Notes under the pieces: generated by a model
What the model was told of the DNA's origin: nothing
The model's database searches: none
What the model saw: the letters and a program-made list of their open reading frames with translations, nothing else
Made by a program: the position numbers and the translations under genes
Part shown: one piece after another, positions 46,344-55,824 of the stretch
Layout of the letters: each line of letters opens with the position of its first letter
Numbering within the stretch: position 1 is the first letter of the stretch
Source: Methylophilus aquaticus
Lineage (GTDB): Bacteria > Pseudomonadota > Gammaproteobacteria > Burkholderiales > Methylophilaceae
NCBI RefSeq assembly: GCF_030769565.1
Contig: NZ_JAVCAP010000001.1
Span: 301,113 to 365,112 of the forward strand
Direction of reading: 5' to 3'
DNA: 64,000 nt

Positions 46344-46736
46344 ATGAGCAGAACGCGTAAACGGCGCCTGATGAACCAGATCAATGTGGTGCCTTACATT
46401 GATGTTACGCTGGTCTTGCTGGTGATTTTCATGGTGACTGCACCCATGACCAATCCCGGTATGGTTGAGTTGCCAAAAGTCGGGCAAGCACTCAAGCAAA
46501 GCGGCGATCCTATTGTGGTCACTGTGAAAAAAGAGGGTTCAGTCCAGCTGGATGGCAAGGAAATGGAGCGAGATGACATGCTGGCACTGGTACGCCAGCG
46601 TCTGGCCGAGTCCAACAAGCCGGTCGTGGTCGCAGCAGACAAAGATACACCTTATGGCGAGGTGGTTTCTGTCATGGACTTGCTCAAGCAGGCACAGGTC
46701 ACCCAGGTTGGGCTGCTGTTTCAGAACGAAAAGTAA
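46344..46736 (+). CDS. tolR: Tol-Pal system protein TolR
   Basis: 130 residues, one N-terminal membrane segment with the proton-carrying Asp in INVVPYIDVTLVLLVIFMVTAPM. The periplasmic domain follows. It lies between tolQ and tolA in the usual order. Confidence 0.96.
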   Translation: MSRTRKRRLMNQINVVPYIDVTLVLLVIFMVTAPMTNPGMVELPKVGQALKQSGDPIVVTVKKEGSVQLDGKEMERDDMLALVRQRLAESNKPVVVAADKDTPYGEVVSVMDLLKQAQVTQVGLLFQNEK

Positions 46737-46757
46737 TCACTGGAAGCGACTTCTGGC

Positions 46758-47588
46758 ATGACTCAGCACATCAATAGACAAGATCAGGCAATACGCAGAC
46801 GCGCCGCCATACTGTCGGTGGTCATGCATGTGTTTCTTCTTGCAGCCATGATTTTTATGGTGGACTGGAAAGACGCGCATGTGAATCCCTCCGTGATGGA
46901 GGCAACTTTATGGGATAGTTTGCCCAGTAAGGCATCTCCTGACCCAGTCTCTAAACCGCCTGAGCCAACGCCGCCCCCTCCTGCGCCCGAGCCCCCCCCT
47001 AAGCCAGAACCTGAGCCTGAGCCACCGAAAAAGGTGACGCCGCCTGAGCCGCAAGTCAATCAGGCGGAACAAGAAGCTGAAATTGCACTCAAAAAGCTGG
47101 AAGAAGAGAAAAAGCGCAAGATTGAGGAAGAAAGAAAAGAGGACGAAAAGAAGAAGCAGGAAGAAAAACTGAAGAAAATTCAGGAAGCGTTGCGCAAGCA
47201 AGAGGAAGAAGACAAGCTGAAGAAAATCCAGGAGGCCATGCGTCAGCAGGATCTGGCAGCGCAGCAGGCAGCCGCCTCTGCAACAGTGGATCCTTCTGTA
47301 TTGGGTTATTACGTCAAGCTGATGGAGCGTAAAATCCGGAGTACTGTGAACCCCGGTTTATGTCCGGTGACCAATCCCGAGTTGCTGGTAGACATGCAAC
47401 TCACGCCTGGGGGCGATATTTCAGGCCTGCCTAAATTGGCCAAAGGCTCTGGTGATGCCGTCTGTGATGATGCCGTGTTGCGCGCGGTTCTCGCGGCCAA
47501 ACCATTTGATTTGCCGGGGGACGACTATCCTGCAGAGCGCAAGAGAATGCTGGAACAGATTCGCCTGAAATTCAGGCCTCGTGGTTAA
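46758..47588 (+). CDS. tolA: Tol-Pal system protein TolA
   Basis: 276 residues. Cytoplasmic start, membrane anchor (about 16-34), a proline/glutamate-rich segment (PPPPAPEPPPKPEPEPEPP), a Lys/Glu coiled coil (about 110-170) and a C-terminal domain III with YYVKLMERKIRSTVNPG. It links the TolQR motor to TolB and Pal. The helical part is shorter than in E. coli TolA (421 residues). Confidence 0.94.
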   Translation: MTQHINRQDQAIRRRAAILSVVMHVFLLAAMIFMVDWKDAHVNPSVMEATLWDSLPSKASPDPVSKPPEPTPPPPAPEPPPKPEPEPEPPKKVTPPEPQVNQAEQEAEIALKKLEEEKKRKIEEERKEDEKKKQEEKLKKIQEALRKQEEEDKLKKIQEAMRQQDLAAQQAAASATVDPSVLGYYVKLMERKIRSTVNPGLCPVTNPELLVDMQLTPGGDISGLPKLAKGSGDAVCDDAVLRAVLAAKPFDLPGDDYPAERKRMLEQIRLKFRPRG

Positions 47589-47661
47589 GTCATGACGTGG
47601 TCAGGGCTTTTCGTTATAATTCTTGATTAACGGGCAATATAAAGTGAATAACATTGTGAGC

Positions 47662-48996
47662 ATGAAAACGCTAAAAAGCCGCCTGGATTGTTCTCGTCAG
47701 GCATTTTGGAATACGCTGGCTGCCAGTGTACTCGTCTTATTGACCGCAATACCTGCAAAGGCAGCGCTCGAAATCGAGATCAGTGGCGGAAGTGCTGTAC
47801 AGATCCCGATTGCGATTTTACCCTTGGCTGAATCTGCCAATGTGCTAGGTAAAAACCGGTTGCATGAAATTATCAGTAACGATCTGAAAAGCAGTGGCCT
47901 GTTTCGTATTATCAATACCAGTGGCATGCCAGCACTGCCGACCAGCCAAGCGCAAATTAGGTACACTGACTGGACCGCACTCAAGGCACAGGGTTTAAGT
48001 CTGGGGGATGTTCAGCAAACGGCTAACGGCAACCTGAAGGTTTCTGTACAGGTCATGGATGTATTACGCCAGGCGCCGCTTTTACAGCTTAATTACACTA
48101 TTCCTCCTAGCCAATATCGCCATGTGGCGCATTTGATTGCAGATCAGATTTACGAGAAATTCACAGGTCAGCCTGGGTCATTTGCCACTCGGATTGCCTA
48201 TGTGACCAAAGTAGGCAAGCGCTTTACCCTGCAAGTGGCCGATGCGGATGGCTTTAACGCACAAACGCTGGTTGCCTCGAATGAGCCGATTATTTCACCT
48301 ACATGGTCGCCTGATGGCAACAGCATGGCCTATGTTTCGTTTGAAAAGAAAAAGCCGGTGGTCTTTGTGCAGTCTCTTTATACCGGTGAGCGTAAGGTCG
48401 TTGCTAACTTTAAAGGGAACAACAGTGCGCCTGCCTGGGCGCCGGACGGTAGTAAGCTGGCAGTGGTGCTGACTTATGGGGCTAACTCGCAAATTTATAC
48501 GATTTCCCAGGATGGCTCAAATTTGCAGCAAGTTACAAAGAGCAATGCCATTGATACCGAGCCTGCGTTCTCACCAGATGGTCAGTGGATCTATTTCAGC
48601 TCTGATCGGGGCGGTCGTCCGCAAATTTACAAAGTTCCGGCTTCTGGCGGTTCGCCAAGCCGTGTTACTTTTGAAGGCGGCTACAATGTCAGCCCGCGCT
48701 TTTCACCAGATGGACGGTATTTAACTTATATCCGTAATGATGGTGGTTCATTCAAAGTTGCGTTGCAAGACTTGGGCACAGGTGCTGTCAAGCTGCTAAG
48801 CACCGGTTCGCAAGATGAATCCCCCAGTTTTGCCCCAAATGGACGTACGCTGATGTACGCTACCCGGGTAGGTGGACGTGGCACATTGGCGACGGTCACA
48901 GTAGATGGTTTGGTGCGGCAGCGCTTGTCAGAAGCCGGTGGTGATATTCGTGAGCCGGCCTGGGGCCCTGCTCAAGCCATTAAGAGTGGCAACTAA
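47662..48996 (+). CDS. tolB: Tol-Pal system beta-propeller protein TolB
   Basis: 444 residues. Signal peptide ending AKAA, N-terminal domain (PIAILPLAESANVLG), then six WD-like propeller blades with repeated SPDG(N/Q/R) and WAPDGSKLAVV motifs. It binds Pal and TolA in the periplasm. The frame opens 39 bases earlier, but this ATG with GTGAG fits the signal peptide. Confidence 0.96.
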   Translation: MKTLKSRLDCSRQAFWNTLAASVLVLLTAIPAKAALEIEISGGSAVQIPIAILPLAESANVLGKNRLHEIISNDLKSSGLFRIINTSGMPALPTSQAQIRYTDWTALKAQGLSLGDVQQTANGNLKVSVQVMDVLRQAPLLQLNYTIPPSQYRHVAHLIADQIYEKFTGQPGSFATRIAYVTKVGKRFTLQVADADGFNAQTLVASNEPIISPTWSPDGNSMAYVSFEKKKPVVFVQSLYTGERKVVANFKGNNSAPAWAPDGSKLAVVLTYGANSQIYTISQDGSNLQQVTKSNAIDTEPAFSPDGQWIYFSSDRGGRPQIYKVPASGGSPSRVTFEGGYNVSPRFSPDGRYLTYIRNDGGSFKVALQDLGTGAVKLLSTGSQDESPSFAPNGRTLMYATRVGGRGTLATVTVDGLVRQRLSEAGGDIREPAWGPAQAIKSGN

Positions 48997-49038
48997 GTGA
49001 TTATTTTTTGGTTTTTAACGTAATTTAAAGGAGAAATG

Positions 49039-49593
49039 ATGAAAAACATCTGGAAAGTAGCAGTACTGGCGTTGGTTCTGTCAGCTTGTAAAAGCACCCC
49101 AATGAACCCGGCCAAGGTGGAAGACGCAAGTGTCACCCGCCCGATTCCAAAAGCCGAAGCACAATCTTCCGCTGATGGTTCTGCAAGCACTGATAAAATC
49201 ACCATGAAGACTGTGGATGTGGATGCAGACAAGAATGGTCAGATGGACGCGGCTGAGCTGGCAAAACGTCAAGTATTTTTTGACTACGACAGTGATGCGA
49301 TTCGTGCAGAATACAGTGCATTAATCGCCAACCATGCCAAGTATCTGGTGGCACACCCGCAAACCAAAGTGGTGCTGCAAGGCAATACTGATGAGCGTGG
49401 TACCCATGAATACAACCTGGCATTGGGTCAGCGCCGTTCAGTGGCAGTGAAAAAAGCTTTGAATGTGTTGGGTGTGCCTGACAGCCAGATCGAAACAGTG
49501 AGTTACGGTGAAGAGCGTTCCAAGCAAAATTGTGCTGAAGAAGACTGCTTTCAGTATGACCGCCGTGTAGACATTGTGTATGCTGGTCAGTAA
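49039..49593 (+). CDS. pal: peptidoglycan-associated lipoprotein Pal, with EF-hand-like insert
   Basis: 184 residues. The lipobox is LSAC with lipid-bearing C17; the C-terminal OmpA-like domain has VFFDYDSDAI, GNTDERGTHEYNLALGQRRS and the late RRVDIVY. Between them, residues 62-73 read DADKNGQMDAAE, which fits a canonical 12-residue EF-hand loop. An AAAGGAG ribosome site favours the second of two adjacent ATGs. It anchors the Tol complex to peptidoglycan. cpoB starts inside its last codons. Confidence 0.96.
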   Translation: MKNIWKVAVLALVLSACKSTPMNPAKVEDASVTRPIPKAEAQSSADGSASTDKITMKTVDVDADKNGQMDAAELAKRQVFFDYDSDAIRAEYSALIANHAKYLVAHPQTKVVLQGNTDERGTHEYNLALGQRRSVAVKKALNVLGVPDSQIETVSYGEERSKQNCAEEDCFQYDRRVDIVYAGQ

Positions 49594-50437
49594 TTCACGC
49601 ACCAGTTTCTCTGCTGTATTGATGTGCCTCGGGCTGGTTGTTCACTCCGCCAGCCATGCGGCATTATTTGATGATACAGAGGCGAGAAAACGTATTCTTG
49701 AGGTTGAGACCAAGCAAGCGGCGGATCACGACGCGCAGCAAAATGCGATTAGTGACTTGACGCGTGTGCAAAAAAGCCTGGAAAAGCGTGTACAAAGTCT
49801 GGAAGCGCTGATGAATGGTAAAGGCCTGCTGGATATGCAAAATCAGCTGGAGCTTATGCGTCAGGATGTGGCACAGCTTAAAGGGGATCTTGAAGTGGTG
49901 ACGCATCAGCTAGAAGAGATGCGTGCCAAGCAAAATGCTTTATACACTGATCTCGATACTCGCCTGCGCAAACTGGAGTCAGGTGCGTTAGCTGGTTCTG
50001 CACAGGGCACGACCACTGATGGGGCAACTGATGCAAAATTGTCAGAAGCCGCACAACAGGAGTCGCGCGCTTTTTCTGAGGCTGATTCTTTCAGTCAGGC
50101 GGGCAAGTATAAAGAAGCATTTAATGCGTATGATGCTTTTCTCAAAGCATACTCAGGCAGCAAGCTGGTGCCTGATGCGATGTACGGGATGGGGTATAGC
50201 CAATTTGGACTGAAAAACTACAAATCGGCTATTTCGACCCAGCAGAAATTTCTAGAAAACTATCCAACGCATCCGTTGGCGGCAAATGCCATGATGAACA
50301 TGGCGAATAGCCAGATTCAGTTGGGCCAGATTCCTGAAGCAAAAAAAACGCTCAAGAATCTGATTTCTACCTATCCAGCTGCTGAAGTCACACCCAGTGC
50401 ACAAAAGCGCCTGAAGGTGCTGGAGAGCATTAAATAG
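49580..50437 (+). CDS. cpoB: Tol-Pal coordinating protein CpoB (YbgF)
   Basis: 285 residues. Signal peptide ending SHAA, a coiled-coil region (about 45-125), then TPR repeats (AFNAYDAFLKAYSGSKLVPDAMYGMGYSQF, AISTQQKFLENYPTHPLAANAM). It coordinates Tol function with wall synthesis. It overlaps pal by 14 bases in another frame, which implies coupled translation. Confidence 0.94.
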   Translation: MLVSNSRTSFSAVLMCLGLVVHSASHAALFDDTEARKRILEVETKQAADHDAQQNAISDLTRVQKSLEKRVQSLEALMNGKGLLDMQNQLELMRQDVAQLKGDLEVVTHQLEEMRAKQNALYTDLDTRLRKLESGALAGSAQGTTTDGATDAKLSEAAQQESRAFSEADSFSQAGKYKEAFNAYDAFLKAYSGSKLVPDAMYGMGYSQFGLKNYKSAISTQQKFLENYPTHPLAANAMMNMANSQIQLGQIPEAKKTLKNLISTYPAAEVTPSAQKRLKVLESIK

Positions 50438-50466
50438 CAGTTTTGCCAAGCTTGGGCGATAATAAC

Positions 50467-50493
50467 GGGCAGATAGCAATATCTGCCCTTTTT
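50467..50493 (+). terminator. terminator of the tol-pal operon
   Basis: 9-bp perfect stem GGGCAGATA / TATCTGCCC, GCAA loop, then T, 29 bases after cpoB. Confidence 0.9.
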
Positions 50494-50507
50494 ATTTTAA
50501 TATCCTC

Positions 50508-51149
50508 ATGACTACACTCAGAATTTTTGAAATTTTCTACTCCTTGCAAGGCGAGAGTTCACGTGTCGGCTTGCCGACCGTATTTGTGCGGCTCACGGGC
50601 TGCCCATTGCGCTGCGGATACTGTGATACCGAATACGCGTTTGAGGGCGGCGGTGTCATGACGGTAGAGGACATCTTGCAGCAAGTTGCCTCTTACGGGA
50701 CGCAATTTGTCTGTGTCACCGGCGGGGAGCCGCTGGCACAAAAAAACTGTATTACCCTGCTGGACGAATTGGTCACTGCCGGTTATCAGGTCTCGCTTGA
50801 AACCAGCGGTGCGCTGGATATTTCCATGGTGAATTCACAAGTTAAAATTATTATGGATATCAAAACGCCGGGTTCGGGTGAAGTGCATCAGAATCGTTGG
50901 GCCAACCTCTCACTTTTAAAGGCGGGGGATGAAGTGAAGTGGGTGCTCTGCAGCCGCGAAGACTATGACTGGGCCAAGGATATGCTGGACGTGCAGCCAT
51001 TTCCTGCGCACTGCGAGCATTTATTTTCACCGAGTTTTCATGAAGTAAGTGGCGAAACGCTGGCCAGCTGGATTTTGCAAGATCAGCTCAAGGTGCGTAT
51101 GCAGTTACAGCTGCATAAGATTTTGTGGGGAGAAAAGCAAGGGGTATGA
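50508..51149 (+). CDS. queE: 7-carboxy-7-deazaguanine synthase QueE
   Basis: 213 residues. Radical SAM cluster motif [14 protein letters not shown] downstream, and the opening [22 protein letters not shown]. It makes CDG for queuosine. The stop overlaps the queC ATG (ATGA). The start lies 15 bases after the terminator. Confidence 0.96.
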   Translation: MTTLRIFEIFYSLQGESSRVGLPTVFVRLTGCPLRCGYCDTEYAFEGGGVMTVEDILQQVASYGTQFVCVTGGEPLAQKNCITLLDELVTAGYQVSLETSGALDISMVNSQVKIIMDIKTPGSGEVHQNRWANLSLLKAGDEVKWVLCSREDYDWAKDMLDVQPFPAHCEHLFSPSFHEVSGETLASWILQDQLKVRMQLQLHKILWGEKQGV

Positions 51150-51850
51150 CAGTGCAAGAAAACGCACCCAAGGCGGTGATTTTACTTTCAGGTGGACTCG
51201 ATTCCAGTACGGTACTGGCGATTGCCAAAGCGCAAGGCTATGCCTGTTATTGTTTAAGTCTGGATTATCACCAGCGCCACAATGTGGAGTTGCTGGCGGC
51301 GCAGCGGGTGGCCAAAGCCCTGGGTGCGCAAGCGCACAAAACGGTGCAGCTCGACTTATCCTTGTTTGGTGGCTCAGCGCTGACCGACAATGCGATTGCT
51401 GTCCCAGAATACGAAACGCAGGGAATTCCGGTCACCTATGTGCCTGCACGTAACACCATCATGCTGTCACTGGCGCTGGCCTGGGCAGAGGTGTTGCAGT
51501 CGCGGGATATTTTTATTGGGGTGAACGCCCTGGATTATTCCGGTTACCCGGATTGCCGTGGTGAATACGTCAGCGCTTTCCAGCAAATGGCCAATCTGGC
51601 AACTAAAGCTGCGGTTGAAGGACAAACCATTACCGTACATGCACCATTGATTGATATGACCAAGGCCGAGATTATTCGCGCTGGTCATGCGCTGGGATTG
51701 AATTATGGTCTGACGGTATCGTGTTATCAGGCGGATAGTCGTGGTGCAGCCTGTGGCGTCTGTGATTCCTGCCGTTTTCGTAAATCCGGCTTTGTGCAGG
51801 CCGGGCTGGCAGACCCAACGCGCTATCGTGATGCCGAAAAGCTGATATAA
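51146..51850 (+). CDS. queC: 7-cyano-7-deazaguanine synthase QueC
   Basis: 234 residues. PP-loop motif [10 protein letters not shown] at the N terminus and the zinc cysteine cluster [17 protein letters not shown] near the end. It makes preQ0 from CDG with ATP and ammonia. Coupled to queE by four-base overlap; a GTG 21 bases upstream was rejected. Confidence 0.97.
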   Translation: MTVQENAPKAVILLSGGLDSSTVLAIAKAQGYACYCLSLDYHQRHNVELLAAQRVAKALGAQAHKTVQLDLSLFGGSALTDNAIAVPEYETQGIPVTYVPARNTIMLSLALAWAEVLQSRDIFIGVNALDYSGYPDCRGEYVSAFQQMANLATKAAVEGQTITVHAPLIDMTKAEIIRAGHALGLNYGLTVSCYQADSRGAACGVCDSCRFRKSGFVQAGLADPTRYRDAEKLI

Positions 51851-51855
51851 AAAGC

Positions 51856-51885
51856 TTGCCACGGCTTGCAATTCTCCAGTATAAT
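51856..51885 (+). promoter_or_regulatory. promoter of rpsP-rimM-trmD-rplS
   Basis: TTGCCA and TATAAT with an 18-base spacer, 46 bases before rpsP. Confidence 0.65.
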
Positions 51886-51930
51886 CCGCGCCTTTCTGCA
51901 AAGAATTCATTTTTAAGAGAAAACAAGATT

Positions 51931-52371
51931 ATGGTCGTTATTCGTTTATCACGTGGTGGCTCCAAAAAGAACCCGTTCTACAGCCTGGTTGTGGCAGATT
52001 CCCGCAATCGTCGTGACGGTCGTTTTATCGAGCGCGTTGGTTTCTATAATCCATCTGCGCGCGCTGGCGCTGAAGCCTTGCGTATCGATGAAGCACGTAC
52101 ACAATACTGGGTTGACAATGGTGCACAATTGTCTGACACCGTTGCACGTCTGGTTAAATTTCACGCCAAAGGCCCTGAAGGCATGGCTGCTGTGAAAGCA
52201 AAAGATGCTGCCAAAGCTGAAGCTGCTAAAGCTAAAGCGATTGCTGATGCTGCTGCAAAAGTAAAAGCTGAAGCGGATGCCGCCGCGGCTGAAGCTGCTG
52301 CCAAGGCCAAAGCAGAGGCTGACGCTGCTGCTGCAGAAGCTGCCGCCGCTGAAGCGCCAGCTGCTGAGTAA
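51931..52371 (+). CDS. rpsP: 30S ribosomal protein bS16 with long Ala/Lys/Glu tail
   Basis: 146 residues. Residues 1-80 are a normal bS16 ([25 protein letters not shown], then [24 protein letters not shown]). From about residue 85 it runs into a tail of Ala, Lys, Glu and Asp with an internal repeat ([12 protein letters not shown] twice). E. coli S16 is 82 residues, so the tail nearly doubles the protein. The frame is intact. First gene of the operon. Confidence 0.96.
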   Translation: MVVIRLSRGGSKKNPFYSLVVADSRNRRDGRFIERVGFYNPSARAGAEALRIDEARTQYWVDNGAQLSDTVARLVKFHAKGPEGMAAVKAKDAAKAEAAKAKAIADAAAKVKAEADAAAAEAAAKAKAEADAAAAEAAAAEAPAAE

Positions 52372-52393
52372 TTGTTTCAACGCCTGAAATCAT

Positions 52394-52945
52394 ATGGCGT
52401 TTGAAAACATGGTTGTGATGGGGCGCATAGTCGCCCCATATGGCGTTTATGGGTGGCTGAAAGTGATCCCGGATACCGAGACTATCGATGGCTTGCTGGG
52501 CTATGATGCCTGGTGGGTCGGCAAAGCACCCAACTGGCGTGCGATTAAAGTCGAGCAAGCCAAAATTCACAACGATGTGTTGCTGATTAAATTTGCTGGC
52601 GTTTCTGACCGTGATCAGGCATTTAGCCTGAAAGGGCAGCAGGTTGCCGTGCCGCGCGAAGCGCTGCCAGAGCCGGATGAAGGTGAGTACTACTGGTCCG
52701 ACCTGATAGGTTTGCAGGTGACCAATAAGCAGGGTGTCGTGTTTGGAAAAATCACCCAAGTGTTTGAAACCGGTGCCAATGACGTATTGGTGGTACGGGA
52801 AGAACAGGCAACCGCTGTGCAAGGCAAAGATGGCAAGATGCACGAAGAATATCGCGAACGTCTGATTCCGTTTACCAGTGAGGCGGTGCCAGATGTGAAT
52901 CTGCAAGCCGGGACGGTACTGGTGGATTGGGATGCTGATTTTTAA
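52394..52945 (+). CDS. rimM: 16S rRNA processing protein RimM
   Basis: 183 residues: RimM N-terminal barrel (VVMGRIVAPYGVYGWLKV) and a PRC-barrel C-terminal part (EYYWSDLIGLQV, ending LIPFTSEAVPDV). It assists 30S head maturation near uS19. Usual place between rpsP and trmD. Confidence 0.97.
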   Translation: MAFENMVVMGRIVAPYGVYGWLKVIPDTETIDGLLGYDAWWVGKAPNWRAIKVEQAKIHNDVLLIKFAGVSDRDQAFSLKGQQVAVPREALPEPDEGEYYWSDLIGLQVTNKQGVVFGKITQVFETGANDVLVVREEQATAVQGKDGKMHEEYRERLIPFTSEAVPDVNLQAGTVLVDWDADF

Positions 52946-52993
52946 AGCGGTCTGTCGTTTAGAGGGGCTGGCGTTTGGAAGGACAGCACGCGC

Positions 52994-53731
52994 ATGATGC
53001 AGATTGAAGTGATCAGTTTGTTCCCGGAGATGTTTTCGGCGCTGACTGAGCATGGTATTACCAGTCGCGCCAGACAACGCAGCCTGTATCAACTGACGCT
53101 GACCAACCCGCGTCAGTATACGCAGGATGTGCATCATACGGTGGATGATCGGCCTTATGGCGGTGGCCCCGGCATGGTGATGCTGGCAGAGCCGCTGGCG
53201 GCTGCAATTACTGATGCCAAAGCACGGTTGCAGGCAAAAGGGCTGGTGCCAAGGGTGATACACCTCTCACCCCGTGGGCAAGCCCTGACGCATGCCAAGG
53301 TGATGGCGCTAAAAGAATGTTCGGGGCTGGTGCTGTTGGCCAGCCGCTATGAGGGCGTAGACCAGCGGGTGCTGGATACGCTGGTGGATGAAGAGTTGTC
53401 GATTGGCGACTATGTGCTCAGTGGTGGTGAGTTGCCTGTCATGGTGTTGCTGGATGCGATTATCCGACAATTGCCAGGGGCCTTGGGCGATGCAGATTCG
53501 GCGCAGGAAGATTCGTTTGTAAACGGCCTGCTCGATTATCCACACTACACGCGCCCGGAAGAATTTGCAGGTTTAAAGGTGCCGGAAGTGTTATTATCCG
53601 GGCACCACGAAAAGATTAGACAATGGCGATTACAACAGTCGCTGTTACTAACCAGGGCGAAACGCCCGGATTTGCTGGCCGCAAGGCCGTTGACGAAGGA
53701 AGAGGCTAGGCTACTTGGCAAGCAAGAGTAG
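52994..53731 (+). CDS. trmD: tRNA (guanine-N1)-methyltransferase TrmD
   Basis: 245 residues. SPOUT knot motifs: [25 protein letters not shown], and [13 protein letters not shown] with the SAM-binding loop. It methylates G37 of tRNAs. A second ATG follows the first; either could be used. Confidence 0.98.
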   Translation: MMQIEVISLFPEMFSALTEHGITSRARQRSLYQLTLTNPRQYTQDVHHTVDDRPYGGGPGMVMLAEPLAAAITDAKARLQAKGLVPRVIHLSPRGQALTHAKVMALKECSGLVLLASRYEGVDQRVLDTLVDEELSIGDYVLSGGELPVMVLLDAIIRQLPGALGDADSAQEDSFVNGLLDYPHYTRPEEFAGLKVPEVLLSGHHEKIRQWRLQQSLLLTRAKRPDLLAARPLTKEEARLLGKQE

Positions 53732-53772
53732 GTACGAGCTCTTTACAATTAAAAGGAACGAAAGGAAGTAAT

Positions 53773-54162
53773 ATGGCTGACATTATTAAAATGTTAGAGC
53801 AAGAAGAAATTGCTCGCTTGAACAAAACCATCCCTTCATTTGCCCCAGGCGACACAGTCGTTGTTGGTGTAAACGTGGTGGAAGGTACCCGTAAACGTGT
53901 GCAGGCTTACGAAGGCGTAGTCATTGCAAAACGCAACCGTGGTCTGAACTCCTCATTCATCGTGCGTAAAATCTCTTCAGGCGAAGGCGTTGAGCGTACA
54001 TTCCAGACTTACTCCCCACTGATCGCTTCGATTGAAGTGAAACGCCGTGGTGATGTACGTCGCGCCAAGTTGTACTACTTGCGTGAGCGTTCAGGTAAAT
54101 CTGCACGTATTAAAGAAAAACTGGTTGCCCGCGAGAAAGAAATCGCTGTGGACAACAGCTAA
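53773..54162 (+). CDS. rplS: 50S ribosomal protein bL19
   Basis: 129 residues with [44 protein letters not shown], characteristic of bL19. Last gene of the operon, closed by a strong terminator. Confidence 0.98.
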   Translation: MADIIKMLEQEEIARLNKTIPSFAPGDTVVVGVNVVEGTRKRVQAYEGVVIAKRNRGLNSSFIVRKISSGEGVERTFQTYSPLIASIEVKRRGDVRRAKLYYLRERSGKSARIKEKLVAREKEIAVDNS

Positions 54163-54189
54163 GATTGCGACTGAACAGTCAGCAACGTT

Positions 54190-54217
54190 AAAAGCCCTTC
54201 TTCGGAAGGGCTTTTTT
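54190..54217 (+). terminator. terminator of the rpsP-rplS operon
   Basis: 11-bp stem AAAAGCCCTTC / GAAGGGCTTTT, stable TTCG tetraloop, then T. Confidence 0.95.
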
Positions 54218-54261
54218 ATGCCTGGTTGCATGCCGCGCTGGATTACAGTTTAATAGTGGTC

Positions 54262-54744
54262 ATGAAGCCTCCTTCAAATACTCCTCTGGATGCACTGGTC
54301 CCGGCCCCATTCGGGTTTGTCGGTGTGCGCTGTGACGAAACAGGTGATGCGCTGCAACTGCTGATGCATGCCTTGCCGCTGAAAGCCCAGCCCAACCCAC
54401 GTGCCAGCAGCATTGCTGATCAGGTTGCGGCTTATCTGGACAATCCGCGCAGCCAATGGCAAGCCATTGCATCCAGTCGCGGCACTGCATTTCAGCAGCG
54501 CGTCTGGCAGGCCATGCGCGAGATCCCGGTGGGTGAAACCTGCACCTACGCGCAACTGGCTGCGGCAGTACACTCTGGTCCACGCGCCGTGGCCAATGCT
54601 TGTGGCGCCAATCCCTTGCCCTTGTTTAATCCATGTCATCGCGTGGTGGCCAGCAATGGCATGGGCGGCTTTATGCAAGGCGTTGCAGAAGGGCTGGAGA
54701 TCAAGCGCTGGTTGTTGGCGCATGAGCAGAAAGGCACGCCATAA
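54262..54744 (+). CDS. methylated-DNA-protein cysteine methyltransferase
   Basis: 160 residues. The acceptor cysteine is in NPCHRVV. The DNA-binding helix FQQRVWQAMREIPVGETCTYAQLA and GGF(M) loop fit Ogt/MGMT. It removes O6-methylguanine in a suicidal transfer. The start before MKPPSNTP is preferred over a longer frame that enters the terminator. xerD follows six bases later. Confidence 0.94.
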   Translation: MKPPSNTPLDALVPAPFGFVGVRCDETGDALQLLMHALPLKAQPNPRASSIADQVAAYLDNPRSQWQAIASSRGTAFQQRVWQAMREIPVGETCTYAQLAAAVHSGPRAVANACGANPLPLFNPCHRVVASNGMGGFMQGVAEGLEIKRWLLAHEQKGTP

Positions 54745-54750
54745 CAGTAG

Positions 54751-55668
54751 ATGCAGCAAAAAAATACTTCTTCAGCAAGCGCGATGCCTTTTCCTGACAT
54801 CGACACGTTTATCGACCAGCTCTGGCTGGAGGATGGGCTTTCCGCCAATACACTCTCCAGTTATCGCAATGATTTAAAGGGCTTCGCGGAGTGGTGCAGT
54901 AAATACCCGCTCACCCTGTGGGAAGTGCAATCCTCGCATGTACAGGAATATCTGGCCGTGCGCTTTCCGCAGGTGAAAGTACGCAGCATTAACCGGCTAA
55001 TTGCCACCTTGCGCCGGTTTTATCGCTATGCGCTGGCAAGCAACCTGATCAAGCAAGACCCCACGCTGCATATCGAAGCGCCAAAAATGCCCAAGCAGTT
55101 GCCCAAAACCATGAGTGAGTCACAAGTCGAAGACTTGCTCAATGCCCCGGATGTAAATACACCTTTGGGCATGCGCGACCGTGCCATGCTGGAACTACTG
55201 TACGCCAGTGGCTTGCGTGTTTCCGAGCTGGTGAATATCACCATTGCCGAAGTCAGCACCCAGGATGGCGTGGTGCGGGTGACTGGCAAGGGCAGCAAAA
55301 CACGGCTGGTGCCGATGGGGCAAGAGGCCGCCGAGTGGATAGACCGTTACCTTGCGCATGCACGCACAGAAATACTCAAAGGCGGCTTGAGCAATGCAGT
55401 GTTTGTGACCCATCGCGGTGAAGCCATGACCCGACACGCGTTCTGGCACATTATCCAGCGCTATGCATTGCAGGCGGGGATTGCCCAACATATCAGCCCG
55501 CACGTGCTGCGGCACGCGTTTGCCACGCATTTACTTAATCATGGCGCCGATTTGCGCGTGGTACAGATGTTGTTAGGGCACGCGGATATTTCGACCACGC
55601 AGATTTATACGCATGTGGCTAGGGAAAGGTTGCAGCAGTTGCATAAGATGCATCATCCTAGGGGATAG
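54751..55668 (+). CDS. xerD: site-specific tyrosine recombinase XerD
   Basis: 305 residues. All catalytic residues are in place: R156 (ASGLRVSEL), K180, H251 and R254 (HVLRHAFATHL), H277 (LLGHADIS) and Y286. With XerC it resolves chromosome dimers at dif. The N-terminal SAM-like core-binding domain (IDQLWLEDGLSANTLSSYRNDL) supports XerD over XerC. An AT-rich island follows. Confidence 0.95.
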   Translation: MQQKNTSSASAMPFPDIDTFIDQLWLEDGLSANTLSSYRNDLKGFAEWCSKYPLTLWEVQSSHVQEYLAVRFPQVKVRSINRLIATLRRFYRYALASNLIKQDPTLHIEAPKMPKQLPKTMSESQVEDLLNAPDVNTPLGMRDRAMLELLYASGLRVSELVNITIAEVSTQDGVVRVTGKGSKTRLVPMGQEAAEWIDRYLAHARTEILKGGLSNAVFVTHRGEAMTRHAFWHIIQRYALQAGIAQHISPHVLRHAFATHLLNHGADLRVVQMLLGHADISTTQIYTHVARERLQQLHKMHHPRG

Positions 55669-55677
55669 TGTTTGAGG

Positions 55678-55824
55678 TTAAGATGAACCTTTGAATGATT
55701 GTAGTATCTTGCTGATTTGCTCTATGCCGTCGAAAGTTGAAGGTAAATTCTCCTCATTTGTTATCAATCCGCTAAAGACAAGATTTTCAAATTTATCTAA
55801 AGAAGCAGAATCTTTGGATTTCAT
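55678..55824 (-). CDS. small ORF overlapping the end of the AT-rich island gene
   Basis: 48 codons, start ATG behind GAGAA, overlapping the last 32 bases of the 264-residue gene in another frame. The peptide is acidic and ends FKGSS. It may be a second small gene or the rest of a protein split by a frameshift. Base composition matches the island rather than the flanks. Confidence 0.35.
   Translation of the reverse strand: MKSKDSASLDKFENLVFSGLITNEENLPSTFDGIEQISKILQSFKGSS

Noticed and set aside
52232..53263. 343-codon frame antisense to rpsP-rimM-trmD
   Set aside because: It spans three well-supported genes on the other strand and shows no start signal or protein-like features.
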